DNA of 64,000 bases. Source: an uncultured bacterium (GTDB taxonomy: Bacteria; Cyanobacteriota; Vampirovibrionia; Gastranaerophilales; Gastranaerophilaceae). Shown here in pieces: positions 53,886 through 63,848 of this stretch; position 1 is the first letter of the stretch, and the number at the start of each line of letters is the position of its first letter. The position numbers and the translations under genes were made by a program. The notes under the pieces are model-generated. The model saw only the letters and a program-made list of their open reading frames with translations, did not search any database and had not been told where the DNA came from. The stretch covers positions 62,001 to 126,000 of the forward strand of contig CACWTN010000002.1 in the NCBI GenBank assembly GCA_902763805.1, given 5' to 3'.

Positions 53886-54989
53886 TTATCCTTTGTTATG
53901 TTTTTCCACAAACGGAAGTTTGACAATCTCGGCATCGTGCAATTTTTCACGTATCATGATTTGAATTGTAGAGCCAACAGTCAATTTGTCAAGCACCGGC
54001 GCATTAATGTATGCTAACCCGATATTATCACCTCTTGTCGGCGACACTCCGCCTGATGTTACAATTCCGATTTTCTCTCCTTTAGAAAAAACTTCATATT
54101 CGTGTCTGGCAATAGATTTGTCAAGCATTCTGAAACCGAATAACTTTTTGGTTACACCGTTTTTTATCTGCTCCATAATAACCTGCTTGCCGTTATAATC
54201 TTCCGTTTTATCCTTTGGAACAGACCAGGAAAGTCCGGCTTCAATTGGAGTTGTATTTTCGTTTAAATCATTACCGTACAGATGAAGCGCTGCTTCAAGT
54301 CTTAAAGAATCTCTTGCTCCAAGACCGATTGGTTTAACTCCGCAGGCCTTTCCTGCTTCAAGAAGTTTATCCCAAAGTGTTACGGCAAACTCATTTTTTA
54401 CAAGAAGCTCAACTCCGTCTTCGCCTGTATAACCGGTTCTTGATATCCACAAATCTATATTAAATAATTTACCTTGCTTAATTGAGAAGAACGGAGGTAA
54501 ATCTTTTTCTCCGTTACTTCTTATAAGATTACAGGCTTTTGGTCCCTGTACTGCTATAAGAGAATATTTATGAGAAATGTTTTCTATCTCAACATCAAAC
54601 CCTGTCTGATTTCTTGTCATCCAGTTTAAATCTTCATCAACTCTTGATGCGTTGGCAATTATTAAATACTTATTGTCTTCAAGTTTGTATATAATCAGGT
54701 CATCTATCAAACCTCCGTTTTTATTCGGAAGCTGACAGTATACAGCTTTTGTATCAGTTAATTTTGATATGTTCTGCGGAACAATTTTATTAAGGAATGC
54801 AAGTGCATCCTTTCCGTGTACTATAAGTTCACCCATGTGAGAAACATCAAAAAGCCCTGCATTTTCTCTTACGGTTTTATGTTCTTCTAAAATAGAAGAA
54901 TACTGAACCGGCATATCCCAACCTGCAAAATCTACCATTCTTGCACCCAACTCAACGTGTCTGTCATGCAAAAAAGTTTGTTTTGTCAT
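53886..54989 (-). CDS. gcvT: Aminomethyltransferase (glycine cleavage T-protein)
   Basis: 367 residues from ATG 54989 (GGGAG upstream; TTG 54995 is an alternative). MVDFAGWDMPVQY, FDVSHMGE, GYTGEDGVELL, GLGARDSLRLEAALHLYGNDL and GVTSGG-like IVTSGGVSPT are family signatures. Transfers the methylene group to tetrahydrofolate. First gene of gcvT-gcvH-gcvPA. Confidence 0.97.
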   Translation of the reverse strand: MTKQTFLHDRHVELGARMVDFAGWDMPVQYSSILEEHKTVRENAGLFDVSHMGELIVHGKDALAFLNKIVPQNISKLTDTKAVYCQLPNKNGGLIDDLIIYKLEDNKYLIIANASRVDEDLNWMTRNQTGFDVEIENISHKYSLIAVQGPKACNLIRSNGEKDLPPFFSIKQGKLFNIDLWISRTGYTGEDGVELLVKNEFAVTLWDKLLEAGKACGVKPIGLGARDSLRLEAALHLYGNDLNENTTPIEAGLSWSVPKDKTEDYNGKQVIMEQIKNGVTKKLFGFRMLDKSIARHEYEVFSKGEKIGIVTSGGVSPTRGDNIGLAYINAPVLDKLTVGSTIQIMIREKLHDAEIVKLPFVEKHNKG

Positions 54990-55067
54990 AATCAATACTC
55001 CCTAATTTATATACATATTCTCTTTTATAAATGCATGATATGTCAAGAGGGGCGGAAAATATTGTAA

Positions 55068-56198
55068 TTATTGTGTTACAACGCTTAACACTTCTTCAAA
55101 ATCTTCAAGGGAACAATCTGCGGTTAAAGAGATTCTTAACCTTGAAGTTCCTTCGGGTACTGTCGGCGGTCTTATGGCAGGAATGTAGTACCCCATCGAG
55201 CGAAGCTGTTCTGAAACTTCAACAGTTTTTTTGTTATCACCGATTACAAGCGGTATGATATGAGTTTTTGAGGGCGTATTTATACCGCGAAGCCTTAAAG
55301 AAGCGTGAACAGCCTTTACAAGCTTCAGGAGCTTCTTTTTTTGTGATTTTATATAATCTGATTTCTCAGTTAACAGCCAGTTTGACCATGCAATGTTTAC
55401 GGGCGGAATTGATGTTGAAAAAATAAATGAGCGCGCTTTATTAATCAAATAGGATATAATTTGCTTATTCGATACACAGAATGCGCCAAAAGAGCCTACC
55501 GCTTTCCCGAATGTTGCGGTAATTATATCAACATCTTTTCCGTAACACATACCCGATAAGTGATTTCCGAAGGCACAAAATGCGTGCGCTTCATCTATCA
55601 TTAACAGACAATTATATTTGTTTTTAAGCTCAATAAGCTTGTCGATATCGGTTGTATCACCATCCATACTGAAAACTGATTCGGATATAATTATTGCTCT
55701 TTTATAATTTCCGCGCTTTTTGCTAAGCATTTTTTCAAGATGGTTATAATCAAGATGTTTGTATCTGAAAAAATCCCCTTTTGCAAGCTGCATACCGTCA
55801 ATAATGCTTGCATGATTAAGTTTATCCGAAAATACAACATCACCTTTATCGATAAGAGCTGATATAACACCGAGGTTAGCCTGATAACCCGTATTAAAAA
55901 TCAGGGCAGCTTCCTTCCCGAAAATGTCTGCAACCGTCTTCTCAAGCTCTTTATATTCAGGTGATGAGCCTGTTAATAAACGGGCTGAAGCAGCCGAAAA
56001 AAGAGAATTATTTTTTGATAAAAATTCTTCTCTCAAACTGTCTTTTGTACTTATTCCCAAGTAGTCATTTGAGGCAAAATTAACATATTCAACCCCGTCC
56101 ACAATAATCTTGCCGTCAGATTTAGCTTCGACATCAGGTATTGTTCTGAACTGATTATTACTTTTTAACTTTTCAATTTCTTCCGCTATTCTGTCCAT
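55068..56198 (-). CDS. bioF: 8-amino-7-oxononanoate synthase-like (BioF)
   Basis: 376 residues, PLP alpha-oxoamine synthase. NFASNDYLGIS, FNTGYQANLGVISAL, DEAHAFCAFG and TFGKAVGSFGAF with the PLP lysine. AONS makes the first dedicated biotin intermediate; glycine C-acetyltransferase (Kbl) is the close alternative, and the nearby glycine cleavage genes do not decide this. A biotin role fits the biotin-dependent pump at 17.4-21.4 kb. Lies 8 nt after the protease gene. Confidence 0.82.
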   Translation of the reverse strand: MDRIAEEIEKLKSNNQFRTIPDVEAKSDGKIIVDGVEYVNFASNDYLGISTKDSLREEFLSKNNSLFSAASARLLTGSSPEYKELEKTVADIFGKEAALIFNTGYQANLGVISALIDKGDVVFSDKLNHASIIDGMQLAKGDFFRYKHLDYNHLEKMLSKKRGNYKRAIIISESVFSMDGDTTDIDKLIELKNKYNCLLMIDEAHAFCAFGNHLSGMCYGKDVDIITATFGKAVGSFGAFCVSNKQIISYLINKARSFIFSTSIPPVNIAWSNWLLTEKSDYIKSQKKKLLKLVKAVHASLRLRGINTPSKTHIIPLVIGDNKKTVEVSEQLRSMGYYIPAIRPPTVPEGTSRLRISLTADCSLEDFEEVLSVVTQ

Positions 56199-56205
56199 AT
56201 TAGTT

Positions 56206-57432
56206 TTACTTTTGGTTTAAAATCTCTTTTGCTTTTTCGAGCTGAATGTCAGGCTTGTTTTCAATGATAAAATCCAAATCAGTACCTATTTCTATATCGG
56301 GCTTAATGCCAAGTTTGTTAATATCAGTCCCGTTTGGAGTAAGGTATCTGGCTATGGTAACATTTACGCCGGTACTGTTAGGAAGCGGAACTATTTTTTG
56401 TACCAATCCTTTTCCGAAAGTTGTATTACCAACTAAAGTAGCTTTATGTGTGTCTTTCAGCGCACCAGAAAGAATCTCGCTTGCGCTTGCACTCGTTCCG
56501 TTAACAAGTACGACTACCGGCTTATTAAGAGGATTACCCTCGTCTTTTGCCTTTATAGTCTTTTTATTCCCGTTACGGTATATTATGTCAACGATAGTTC
56601 CTTTATTAATAAATCTGTCGGCTATAAAAACCGCATTATCAAGAAGTCCGCCCGTATTGCCCCGCAGGTCAATTATAAGTGAATCTGCATCTTTTGTATT
56701 GTTCAGTGCTTCTATAAATTCATTTGGTGTAGAACCGCTCATAAAGCTTATTATTTTGATATATCCGATATGATTATCAAGCATTGAACTTTTTACGGAC
56801 TTAATCTTGATTTCCTTACGTTTGATAATCTTTGTAAGTTTTGTCCCTTCTCTCAAAATGGTCAGCTCTACTACGCTGTTTTCAGGACCTCTTACCATGG
56901 AGGCAACCTCTGAAATATTCATACCGCCGATATCTTTACCGTCAACGTGGGTAATTATATCTCCTTGTTTTAACTGCGCAAAATCAGCCGGTGTCCCCGG
57001 AATTACGTTGAAAATTTCGGTTTTTCCCGAATTTGAATATATGTTTACTCCAATACCGTATATTTTTGAGTTGATAGAGATGGTTAATTCTTCAAACTCT
57101 TTTTGTGTCATAAATCTTGTATACGGTTCATCAAGACTTGCAATCATTGTATCAATTGCAACTTTTGCGTCATCCTGCGTTTTTATTTTTCCCTGATATC
57201 TTGTCCGCCATCTGTTCCAATTCTGATGATTTAAGCCGGGTTCGTAATATTCTTTGCTTATAACTCTCCACGTTCTGTCAAACAGACGCTGGGGAGTTAT
57301 CTCATCATCATTAATCATTTCCTGGCTCAAAAAATAAGAGTTTGTCCGTGTAAATCTGGATAAGAATACATTATTGAAAATGACTAATATTAAAACGGAT
57401 AATATAAAAATTAATAATTGCTTTTTCTTCAT
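56206..57432 (-). CDS. ctp: C-terminal processing protease (S41, CtpA/Prc)
   Basis: 408 residues. N-terminal membrane anchor/signal (~5-25), a PDZ domain (~125-200, GIGVNIYSNSGKTEIFNVIPGTPADFAQLKQGDIITHVDG) and the S41 core with LRGNTGGLLDNA, NGTSASASEILSGAL (catalytic serine) and NTTFGKGLVQ (catalytic lysine). Periplasmic protease trimming protein C-termini. Co-oriented with bioF. Confidence 0.94.
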   Translation of the reverse strand: MKKKQLLIFILSVLILVIFNNVFLSRFTRTNSYFLSQEMINDDEITPQRLFDRTWRVISKEYYEPGLNHQNWNRWRTRYQGKIKTQDDAKVAIDTMIASLDEPYTRFMTQKEFEELTISINSKIYGIGVNIYSNSGKTEIFNVIPGTPADFAQLKQGDIITHVDGKDIGGMNISEVASMVRGPENSVVELTILREGTKLTKIIKRKEIKIKSVKSSMLDNHIGYIKIISFMSGSTPNEFIEALNNTKDADSLIIDLRGNTGGLLDNAVFIADRFINKGTIVDIIYRNGNKKTIKAKDEGNPLNKPVVVLVNGTSASASEILSGALKDTHKATLVGNTTFGKGLVQKIVPLPNSTGVNVTIARYLTPNGTDINKLGIKPDIEIGTDLDFIIENKPDIQLEKAKEILNQK

Positions 57433-57516
57433 ATCTCAATTTAACATCAAGGAGCAAATATAAGCAATAGACTTTGAGTTATTTACATGCTGATTATAAA
57501 AAGTTTTAGCATTTTA

Positions 57517-58191
57517 CTACTTACATTCAAAACCGGGAGATGTAAGAGGTAAATTTTTGTATCCGTTATTTGCGTATACTGTCTTTTTAATATATTTGTT
57601 CGTATTGTTTCCTTTTTCCAAAAGCTGTTTTAAAATGTTTTCTCTTGTTACAAGAGAAGAATCCAAATTATTAGATTCAGGGTACAATTTCAGAATTTCC
57701 GTCCAAACAGTTGCTTCCATAGTCCAGGCATAAGTTTCTTCGCTCAGAGAGTTGTACTCATCCTGATGCAGAGCTTCGTGAGCAAGAAGTGCGGCGAGCG
57801 CTCCGGGCGGTGCATATTTATGTTTCGGGTTTATAAATATCTGTAATTTACCTTTTTTCTTCCAACCGATAGCATCAAAAGTCGAATATGCTTCATCAAT
57901 TTCAGACAAGTCTTTAAACTGGATTTTTACCGGGTACTGAGTTACATTGTATCCGAGAATTGCCCGTCTCGAAAAGTCTCCTGAAGTTCCTTTCAACATA
58001 TCAAGTGCAACGTGAAAAATCTGTTCCTTTGAAACCTTCTCATATTCGGGTGATATGCTGTCTATATATTCCTGTGAATATTTTGCAGGCAATTTTATAA
58101 CATCTGGAACAGGCTCAAAATTCTTGGCAAAAGCAGGGCAGGAAAATGCCGTAAATAAAAGAATCAGTACCAGAGAAAATACTTTTTTCAT
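57517..58191 (-). CDS. Secreted zincin-like protein
   Basis: 224 residues. Signal peptide with cleavage after PAFA (~22). HEALH at 138-142 is a HExxH zinc motif within LAALLAHEALHQDEYNS, and glutamates at 151-159 (SEETYAWTMEATVW) could give the third zinc ligand of a gluzincin. LQIFINPKHKYAPPGALAALLAHE fits a secreted metallopeptidase. Family not identified. Single gene upstream of the rplJ leader on the opposite strand. Confidence 0.75.
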   Translation of the reverse strand: MKKVFSLVLILLFTAFSCPAFAKNFEPVPDVIKLPAKYSQEYIDSISPEYEKVSKEQIFHVALDMLKGTSGDFSRRAILGYNVTQYPVKIQFKDLSEIDEAYSTFDAIGWKKKGKLQIFINPKHKYAPPGALAALLAHEALHQDEYNSLSEETYAWTMEATVWTEILKLYPESNNLDSSLVTRENILKQLLEKGNNTNKYIKKTVYANNGYKNLPLTSPGFECK

Positions 58192-58265
58192 ACCTTCAGA
58201 AAATCCTCACTTTTATATTATTATATACTTTTCAATTATTAAAAGTCAAAAAGCAAAAACCATGC

Positions 58266-58294
58266 TTGACATTTAAATTTGTCTTTGTTAACAT
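58266..58294 (+). promoter_or_regulatory. Promoter of rplJ-rplL
   Basis: TTGACA (58266-58271), 17-bp spacer, TAACAT (58289-58294). A near-consensus -35. Confidence 0.75.
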
Positions 58295-58300
58295 CAGAAC

Positions 58301-58473
58301 ATAATCGCAGACAGTTAGTATCCTGTTGGGATTTAAATGTAAAAAGCTAACCGAGATTACCTTAGATATAAATAGCTTATATAGTATGGTATGGATTTTG
58401 CGATTAAAAAAGATTGCGAAATCTTTTTTGTATGAAAACAGGTCGAAATAATACATAAACAAAGGAGCAAAAA
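58301..58473 (+). promoter_or_regulatory. L10-type ribosomal protein leader
   Basis: A ~170-nt untranslated leader before rplJ. Its middle (around CTGTTGGGATTTAAATG and GCTAACCGAGATTACC) resembles the L10(L12)4-binding leader that gives autoregulation. A 10-bp stem with a GCGA tetraloop and U6 3' arm (58406-58429) could act as attenuator or structural element. Identification is by position and partial features. Confidence 0.55.
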
Positions 58474-58995
58474 ATGTCAACAAAAGCTTTTAAAGACGAT
58501 AAGATAAAACTTATCAAAGAAAAAGTTGATAAAGCCCAAGTTGCTATTGTTACCGAATACAAAGGTCTGAGCGTTGAAGAAATCACAAAACTCAGAAGAG
58601 CACTTCAAAAAGACGGCGGTGATTACATGGTTACAAAAAATACCCTTGCAAAAATCGCTATCAAAGGAACTCCTTATGAAGTTCTTGCAGATTCTTTAAA
58701 AGGACCTATTGCTATTGCATTTGGTTTTGAAGATCAGGTAGCACCTGCAAAAGCTTTATCTAAATTTATCAAAGAAACTAAGAAGGGTGAAATCTTAGGA
58801 GCAGCTCTTGACGGTCAGTTATTGTCAGCAGCTGAAGCTAAAGCATTGGCAAATATTCCTTCAAAAGAAGAAATCTACGCAAAAATGCTTGGCTGTATCA
58901 ACTCACCTGCTACCGGCATTGTCGGCGGTATCAACGGCGTTATGTCAGCTCTTGTCAGAGCTGTTGCAGCTGTCAGAGATCAAAAATCTGCTTAA
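58474..58995 (+). CDS. rplJ: Large subunit ribosomal protein uL10
   Basis: 173 residues. Family features: VDKAQVAIVTEYKGLSVEEITKLRRALQKDGGDYMVTKNTLAKIA and ALANIPSKEEIYAKMLGCINSPATGIVG. Anchors the L7/L12 stalk. AAAGGAG before ATG. rplK-rplA, the usual upstream genes, are absent. Confidence 0.98.
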   Translation: MSTKAFKDDKIKLIKEKVDKAQVAIVTEYKGLSVEEITKLRRALQKDGGDYMVTKNTLAKIAIKGTPYEVLADSLKGPIAIAFGFEDQVAPAKALSKFIKETKKGEILGAALDGQLLSAAEAKALANIPSKEEIYAKMLGCINSPATGIVGGINGVMSALVRAVAAVRDQKSA

Positions 58996-59055
58996 GATGC
59001 GCATAATACCAAATTAATACGTACTACAACAAATAAAAAAATAAAGGAGAAAATC

Positions 59056-59433
59056 ATGAGTGTAGAAGCAATTTTAGAATCAATTGAAAAATTAACATTA
59101 TTAGAAGCTGCTGAATTAGTTAAAGCTATGGAAGAAAAATTCGGCGTATCTGCAGCTGCTCCTGTAGCTGTAGCTGCTGCTCCGGCTGCTGCTGGTGCTG
59201 CTCCTGCTGAAGAAGCTGCTTCTGAAGTTAACGTTATCTTAGCATCAGTTCCTGCTGATAAGAAAATCGCAGTTCTTAAAGAAGTTCGTGCTATTACAGG
59301 TCTTGGCTTGAAAGAAGCTAAAGATTTAGTAGACGGCGCTCCTAAGGCTGTTAAAGAACAGGTTAAGAAAGAAGATGCTGAAGCTATCAAGAAACAACTT
59401 GAAGCAGCAGGCGCTACTGTTGAAATCAAGTAG
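59056..59433 (+). CDS. rplL: Large subunit ribosomal protein bL12
   Basis: 125 residues. N-terminal dimerisation domain, alanine-rich hinge (~36-55) and C-terminal factor-binding domain [35 protein letters not shown] before ATG. Second gene of rplJ-rplL. Confidence 0.98.
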   Translation: MSVEAILESIEKLTLLEAAELVKAMEEKFGVSAAAPVAVAAAPAAAGAAPAEEAASEVNVILASVPADKKIAVLKEVRAITGLGLKEAKDLVDGAPKAVKEQVKKEDAEAIKKQLEAAGATVEIK

Positions 59434-59455
59434 TTTGACATTATTTGCTAAAACT

Positions 59456-59495
59456 AAAAACTCTAAAACCGAATATTCGGTTTTAGAGTTTTTTT
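59456..59495 (+). terminator. Terminator of rplJ-rplL
   Basis: Long perfect hairpin CTCTAAAACCGAA ... TTCGGTTTTAGAG (59461-59488) followed by seven T. Confidence 0.9.
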
Positions 59496-59588
59496 AATAA
59501 TTTGAAATTTAGTCTTACTGTTTGGTATAATAAATCTGTCGATTAACATATAATATTCTCACATTCTCGTTTTCTTATAACGAAAAAT

Positions 59589-60404
59589 GTGCGAGGGGGC
59601 ATTCTGAAAGTCTATTATAAAGCAACATTTACATACAAAATAATACGGGCGCTTGAGCAAACTGTAACGGAGCTTATTTCAACGCTCGGTCAGATTGTAA
59701 TTTTCGGAATAGAATTTCTGAAGGGATTAAAAAATAAACCAACAACATTTAAAGAGCTTATGTATCAGTGTTATCGTTTTGGCGTTACGTCGCTTCCGAT
59801 AACATTGTCTATTGTTGGTATGACTTCAATAATTGTTGCTATGCAGGTGGCCGGAGAAATGGTAAAGCAAGGTGCCGGCAACTATGTAGGAATGCTCGTT
59901 GCAATACTTATGGTAAGGGAAGAAGCTGTCATAATGGCAGGTTTTGCTATTATATCAATGATAGGTTCATCACTTGCTTCTGAAATTGCAACAATGAAAG
60001 TTACGGAACAGATAGATGCGATAACAGTTTTAAAAGTTAATCCTGTCCACTATCTTTTTACACCCAGAGTGCTTGCGGGAACGCTTATGATGCCGGTTGT
60101 TGTAATAATATCATCGCTTGTTGGTATTATTGGCGGAGCAGTTGCTTCAAACCTTGTTTCAGGACTAACTTTCAAGGCGTATTTTGATTCTGTTTGGTTC
60201 GGACTTAATACACACGATTTGAATGTATGTATTATGAAATCATTTGCGTTTGGTTTTGTAATATCCTTAATAAGCTGTTCATGCGGAATGGAAGCGCGCG
60301 ACGGTGCAAAAGGAGTGGGACTTGCTACAACAAAAGCCGTAGTCTGGTCATTTGTTGCAATAGTTATAGTTGATTTAATCTTTGCGGCAGCTTGTTTCTA
60401 TTGA
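59589..60404 (+). CDS. mlaE: MlaE-type lipid ABC transporter permease
   Basis: 271 residues, MlaE/TGD1 family, five to six membrane segments. GVTSLPITLSIVGMTSIIVAMQVAGEM, REEAVIMAGFAIISMIGSSLASEIATMKVTEQIDAITVLKVNPVHYLFTPRVLAGTLMMP and the C-terminal GAKGVGLATTKAVV are diagnostic. Start is uncertain: GTG 59589 lacks a ribosome site, while GAGG at 59593-59596 is well spaced for a CTG at 59604. First of mlaE-mlaF-mlaD, which moves phospholipid between membranes. Confidence 0.93.
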   Translation: MRGGILKVYYKATFTYKIIRALEQTVTELISTLGQIVIFGIEFLKGLKNKPTTFKELMYQCYRFGVTSLPITLSIVGMTSIIVAMQVAGEMVKQGAGNYVGMLVAILMVREEAVIMAGFAIISMIGSSLASEIATMKVTEQIDAITVLKVNPVHYLFTPRVLAGTLMMPVVVIISSLVGIIGGAVASNLVSGLTFKAYFDSVWFGLNTHDLNVCIMKSFAFGFVISLISCSCGMEARDGAKGVGLATTKAVVWSFVAIVIVDLIFAAACFY

Positions 60405-60419
60405 TTATCTGGAGAAAAC

Positions 60420-61136
60420 ATGAGTATAGAAGTAAAAAATTTAGTTAAAACATTTGATAAAAAAGTAATACTGGATAACATTTCCTTTAGAGTTGATGAC
60501 GGAAAAATTCTTTCCATTATAGGCTTTAGCGGTTCGGGAAAAAGCACGGTTCTGAAGTTGATAAGCGGTTTATTGGAAAAAGATTCGGGAGAGATTATTA
60601 CAACAGGCGGCGACATTGCCATGGTGTTCCAGTATTCTGCTCTTTTTGATTCGCTTAATGTTTTTGACAATATATCTTTTGCGCTTCAGGAAAGGAAAGA
60701 TTTAAGAGGCAAATACACAAGAAAAGAGCTTGAAAAAATAGTTGCGGAAAAACTTGAACTTGTCGGTTTGTCAGGTATTGAAAATAAGTATCCGTCAGAA
60801 CTTTCCGGCGGTATGCAGAAGCGTGTCAGCTTCGCAAGAGCTATTGTTACCGAACCGAAAATTATTCTGTATGATGAACCTACGGCAGGCCTTGACCCTA
60901 TATCATCAACCCTGATAGAAGACTATATTGTAAGGCTGAAAAATGAAACGAATGCAGCATCAATAGTTGTAACTCACCAAATGTCAACTATTCGTAGGAC
61001 GGCTGATTCGGTACTAATGTTGTATAATGGACATGCAGTTTTTGAAGGTTCGCCCGATGAATTGTGCAGAGAGGAAACTCCGTATACACGTCAGTTTGTG
61101 GAAGCAGCTATTGACGGACCAATGAAAATGAATTAA
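60420..61136 (+). CDS. mlaF: MlaF-type ABC ATPase
   Basis: 238 residues. Walker A GFSGSGKST (~36-44), Q loop FQYSALFDSL, signature LSGGMQKRVSFARA, Walker B ILYDEPTAGLDP and switch histidine VTHQM. Energises MlaE. Sits 15 nt after mlaE and 14 nt before mlaD. Confidence 0.95.
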   Translation: MSIEVKNLVKTFDKKVILDNISFRVDDGKILSIIGFSGSGKSTVLKLISGLLEKDSGEIITTGGDIAMVFQYSALFDSLNVFDNISFALQERKDLRGKYTRKELEKIVAEKLELVGLSGIENKYPSELSGGMQKRVSFARAIVTEPKIILYDEPTAGLDPISSTLIEDYIVRLKNETNAASIVVTHQMSTIRRTADSVLMLYNGHAVFEGSPDELCREETPYTRQFVEAAIDGPMKMN

Positions 61137-61150
61137 CGAGGAATGTAATC

Positions 61151-62506
61151 ATGAAAATATCACCCGCATTAAAAGTCGGTTTATTAACGATAGTATCTTT
61201 AACAATTCTGTTATTCACAATTTTGTGGGTAAAAGGCAGAGCGTTTTCTTCTGCGGAAAGAATTGAAGTACAGTTCAAAGATGTAAACGGTATGCGTCCT
61301 GGTTCGGGTGTACAGATGATGGGTATGAGAGTCGGACAGGTAGAAGAAATTACCCCGGTTGTAAACGGTGAGTCAAGTTATGTAAAAATGAAATTTGTTA
61401 TTACTCAGCCGGGAATTGAAATACCAAAAGCTTCAACATTAAGTATTCAGCAGTCCGGTTTAATTGGTGAACAATTCCTTGAAATTACCCCTCCGAAATT
61501 AAGATCAGTATTTATTCCTGTTGTTAATCAGGATTTGATTATCAAAGATGCTCCGGTCGAGATTAAACTTGATGACAAACTGTATGACGTCGGTAAAGTA
61601 AAGAAATCTCAAATTATGAGTTCAAAGCTGGTTCCTGTAGAACTCTCAGATACCGTAAAAACTCAGTATGCATATAAGGTTGATTATGTGGTAACACTTC
61701 CCGGGTTAAGACTTCCTCACTTTATGAAGGGAGAAGTTGTAACGGTTGATAATGTAAAGAAATTAAGAGTTCAGCCTCTTGATGGCTCAGCTCTACCGTA
61801 TCCGCAGCAGACTTCGCCTTATACTATTGTAGAGCCGATGAGGATAGCTGACTTTATGGATTTGCAGTATAAGGCTGCCGAATCTTTGACAGAGATGAGC
61901 AAAATGGTTAACGACCTTATGAATGACAAGATGGTTGCCGAAATCAGACAATCAGTTACAAACTTTAAGGAGTTAACAGCACAGGCAACTACTACTCTCC
62001 AAAAAACAGAAAAGCTTATTGATGCATCAAGAAATGATATAGATGCAATTTTGTGGATGATGAGTGATGTTGCAAACAACTTTAATAAATTGGCAACAAA
62101 TATTAACGGCATTATTGGTGATGAGAAATTTAAACCGACATTGTATCAAGCTGCTGATTCATTTGCAAAACTTTCAGATGCCTTAACACCGATTATCGGC
62201 GCAGTTGATGCAAAAGCTTTTGCCGAAGACTTAAATGCTGTTATGACAAATATGAATGAAATATCTACTGCCGTAAATAAAATGACAAAAGATGAAAAAC
62301 TTAAAACAAAAATTACAACATCTATAGACAATCTGAATACAACAATGTGCGAAGTTACAATGGCTCTTGAAACAATAAACGGTCAAAACGGAGAGAAAGA
62401 AAACCTGAAACAGATTATGACTGATGCATCAGAAACAGTATCTAACTTAAAGAAATTCTCTGAAAAATTGAATAAGAGATTCCTGTTGTTCAGACTGTTG
62501 TTCTGA
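61151..62506 (+). CDS. mlaD: MCE-domain lipid-binding protein (MlaD/TGD2-like)
   Basis: 451 residues. One N-terminal membrane helix (~8-26) and an MCE domain (~37-125, IEVQFKDVNGMRPGSGVQMMGMRVGQVEEI). The rest is long: a second beta-rich part (~150-240), then a helical region of ~200 residues (MSKMVNDLMNDKMVAEI...) resembling the cyanobacterial/plant TGD2 style more than the 180-residue E. coli MlaD. Likely spans periplasm carrying lipids. Stop codon TGA. Confidence 0.92.
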   Translation: MKISPALKVGLLTIVSLTILLFTILWVKGRAFSSAERIEVQFKDVNGMRPGSGVQMMGMRVGQVEEITPVVNGESSYVKMKFVITQPGIEIPKASTLSIQQSGLIGEQFLEITPPKLRSVFIPVVNQDLIIKDAPVEIKLDDKLYDVGKVKKSQIMSSKLVPVELSDTVKTQYAYKVDYVVTLPGLRLPHFMKGEVVTVDNVKKLRVQPLDGSALPYPQQTSPYTIVEPMRIADFMDLQYKAAESLTEMSKMVNDLMNDKMVAEIRQSVTNFKELTAQATTTLQKTEKLIDASRNDIDAILWMMSDVANNFNKLATNINGIIGDEKFKPTLYQAADSFAKLSDALTPIIGAVDAKAFAEDLNAVMTNMNEISTAVNKMTKDEKLKTKITTSIDNLNTTMCEVTMALETINGQNGEKENLKQIMTDASETVSNLKKFSEKLNKRFLLFRLLF

Positions 62507-62632
62507 TTTCGGTATACGTTTATCCCAAAATAATACTTTAGAGTGATTGACAAATATTTTGTTTGGGGTTATCCTTACAAAGTACCGAGATATAAAGATT
62601 ATTATAGATTTAGCGAGAAAGGAGCGTGTGTG

Positions 62633-62950
62633 ATGAGAATTAGCTCTATAAATGTTGCACTACCAAAAAATTACAATTATCAGACAAAAGTAAGAGAGAC
62701 ACAGGCTCGCAATATTAATATTGAACAACCGTCTTTCAAAGGTGTTAAGGCAGGACTGTTGGCTACAGCAGGCGGTATAATTGGTGCAGCGGTAGGAACC
62801 GTTTTAACAGGCGGAGTTCTTGTTCCGTTTATGCTTGCAGGTGCAGGTACTATTATAGGCGGTGAATACGGAATTAAAGACGAACCGCATAGTGATGAGT
62901 ATGGTGTTCCATATAATGACGGACCTTCAAGTTTTGATTATATAGGATAA
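62633..62950 (+). CDS. Glycine-zipper orphan with PSFKG motif
   Basis: 105 residues from ATG 62633 with AAAGGAG upstream; a longer in-frame extension is rejected. Opens MRISSINVALPKNYNYQ, then EQPSFKGVKAG (F35-K36-G37), directly followed by a glycine-zipper membrane-like segment GGIIGAAVGTVLTGG and a polar tail. Function unknown; best example of the shared motif. Confidence 0.7.
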   Translation: MRISSINVALPKNYNYQTKVRETQARNINIEQPSFKGVKAGLLATAGGIIGAAVGTVLTGGVLVPFMLAGAGTIIGGEYGIKDEPHSDEYGVPYNDGPSSFDYIG

Positions 62951-62969
62951 AACAAATATATAGTTTTGT

Positions 62970-63004
62970 AAAAAAACACTGTATGTTGTGTACAGTGTTT
63001 TTTT
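62970..63004 (+). terminator. Intrinsic terminator
   Basis: AAAACACTGTA (62973-62983) / TACAGTGTTTT (62991-63001) with a T-run to 63004. Confidence 0.85.
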
Positions 63005-63044
63005 ATTGCGCTAAAATGTTTATAGTGTGTATGAGGGGATTATA

Positions 63045-63848
63045 ATGTTGGAAAAAACCGTAAAACTGATTAATGAAAAGATAGGTGATTTTAAGCCTGA
63101 GTTAGGTATAATCTTAGGCTCAGGTCTGGGTGAACTTGCAGATGAATACTGCGACATATCTATTGATTATAAAGATGTTCCGGGTTTTGAAGTTTCTACG
63201 GTGAGCGGTCATAAAGGAAGATTGGTCTTTGCGGAAATTAACGGTAAAAATGTTGTTATGATGCAAGGGCGCTTTCATTTTTATGAAGGTCATTCGATTC
63301 AAAAAGTTGTTTATCCAGTTAAAGTAATGAGAAAACTTGGGGTTAAAAATCTGATAATAACAAATGCTGCCGGCGGAGTAAATCCGTCGTTTAATCCGTC
63401 TGATTTAATGGTTATAACAGACCACATTAACTTTATGGGACAAAATCCGTTAATCGGGATAAACGATGATTCCATTGGCACAAGGTTCCCTGATATGAGT
63501 GAGGTTTACACTCCTGAGTATGTTGATTTGGTAAAGAAAATCGGAAACGAGTTAGGTATTGATTTGCAGGAAGGCGTTTATATGGCGCTTACTGGACCTT
63601 CTTATGAAACTCCTGCAGAAGTAAGAATGGCAGGTATAATAGGAGCGGATGCTGTTGGTATGTCAACAGTTCCAGAAGCCATGGTTGCAGCATGGGCAGG
63701 TATGAAAGTAATAGGATTAAGCTGTATTTGCAACTCTGCAGCAGGTGTAAGCACTGTCGGATTATCGCATGATGATGTAATCAAAGCTGCAAATAAAGCT
63801 AAAGATAAGTTCAAAAAACTGGTTGTTGAGGTAATTAAAAGAATATAA
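63045..63848 (+). CDS. punA: Purine nucleoside phosphorylase (trimeric class)
   Basis: 267 residues from ATG 63045 with GAGGGG upstream. [69 protein letters not shown] and CNSAAGVS are diagnostic. Cleaves guanosine/inosine-type nucleosides with phosphate for salvage. Stop and next start overlap (TAATG). Confidence 0.96.
   Translation: MLEKTVKLINEKIGDFKPELGIILGSGLGELADEYCDISIDYKDVPGFEVSTVSGHKGRLVFAEINGKNVVMMQGRFHFYEGHSIQKVVYPVKVMRKLGVKNLIITNAAGGVNPSFNPSDLMVITDHINFMGQNPLIGINDDSIGTRFPDMSEVYTPEYVDLVKKIGNELGIDLQEGVYMALTGPSYETPAEVRMAGIIGADAVGMSTVPEAMVAAWAGMKVIGLSCICNSAAGVSTVGLSHDDVIKAANKAKDKFKKLVVEVIKRI

Noticed and set aside
58992-59441. 149-residue frame antisense to rplL
   Set aside because: Ala/Ser-rich translation mirrors the alanine hinge of rplL; no ribosome site.
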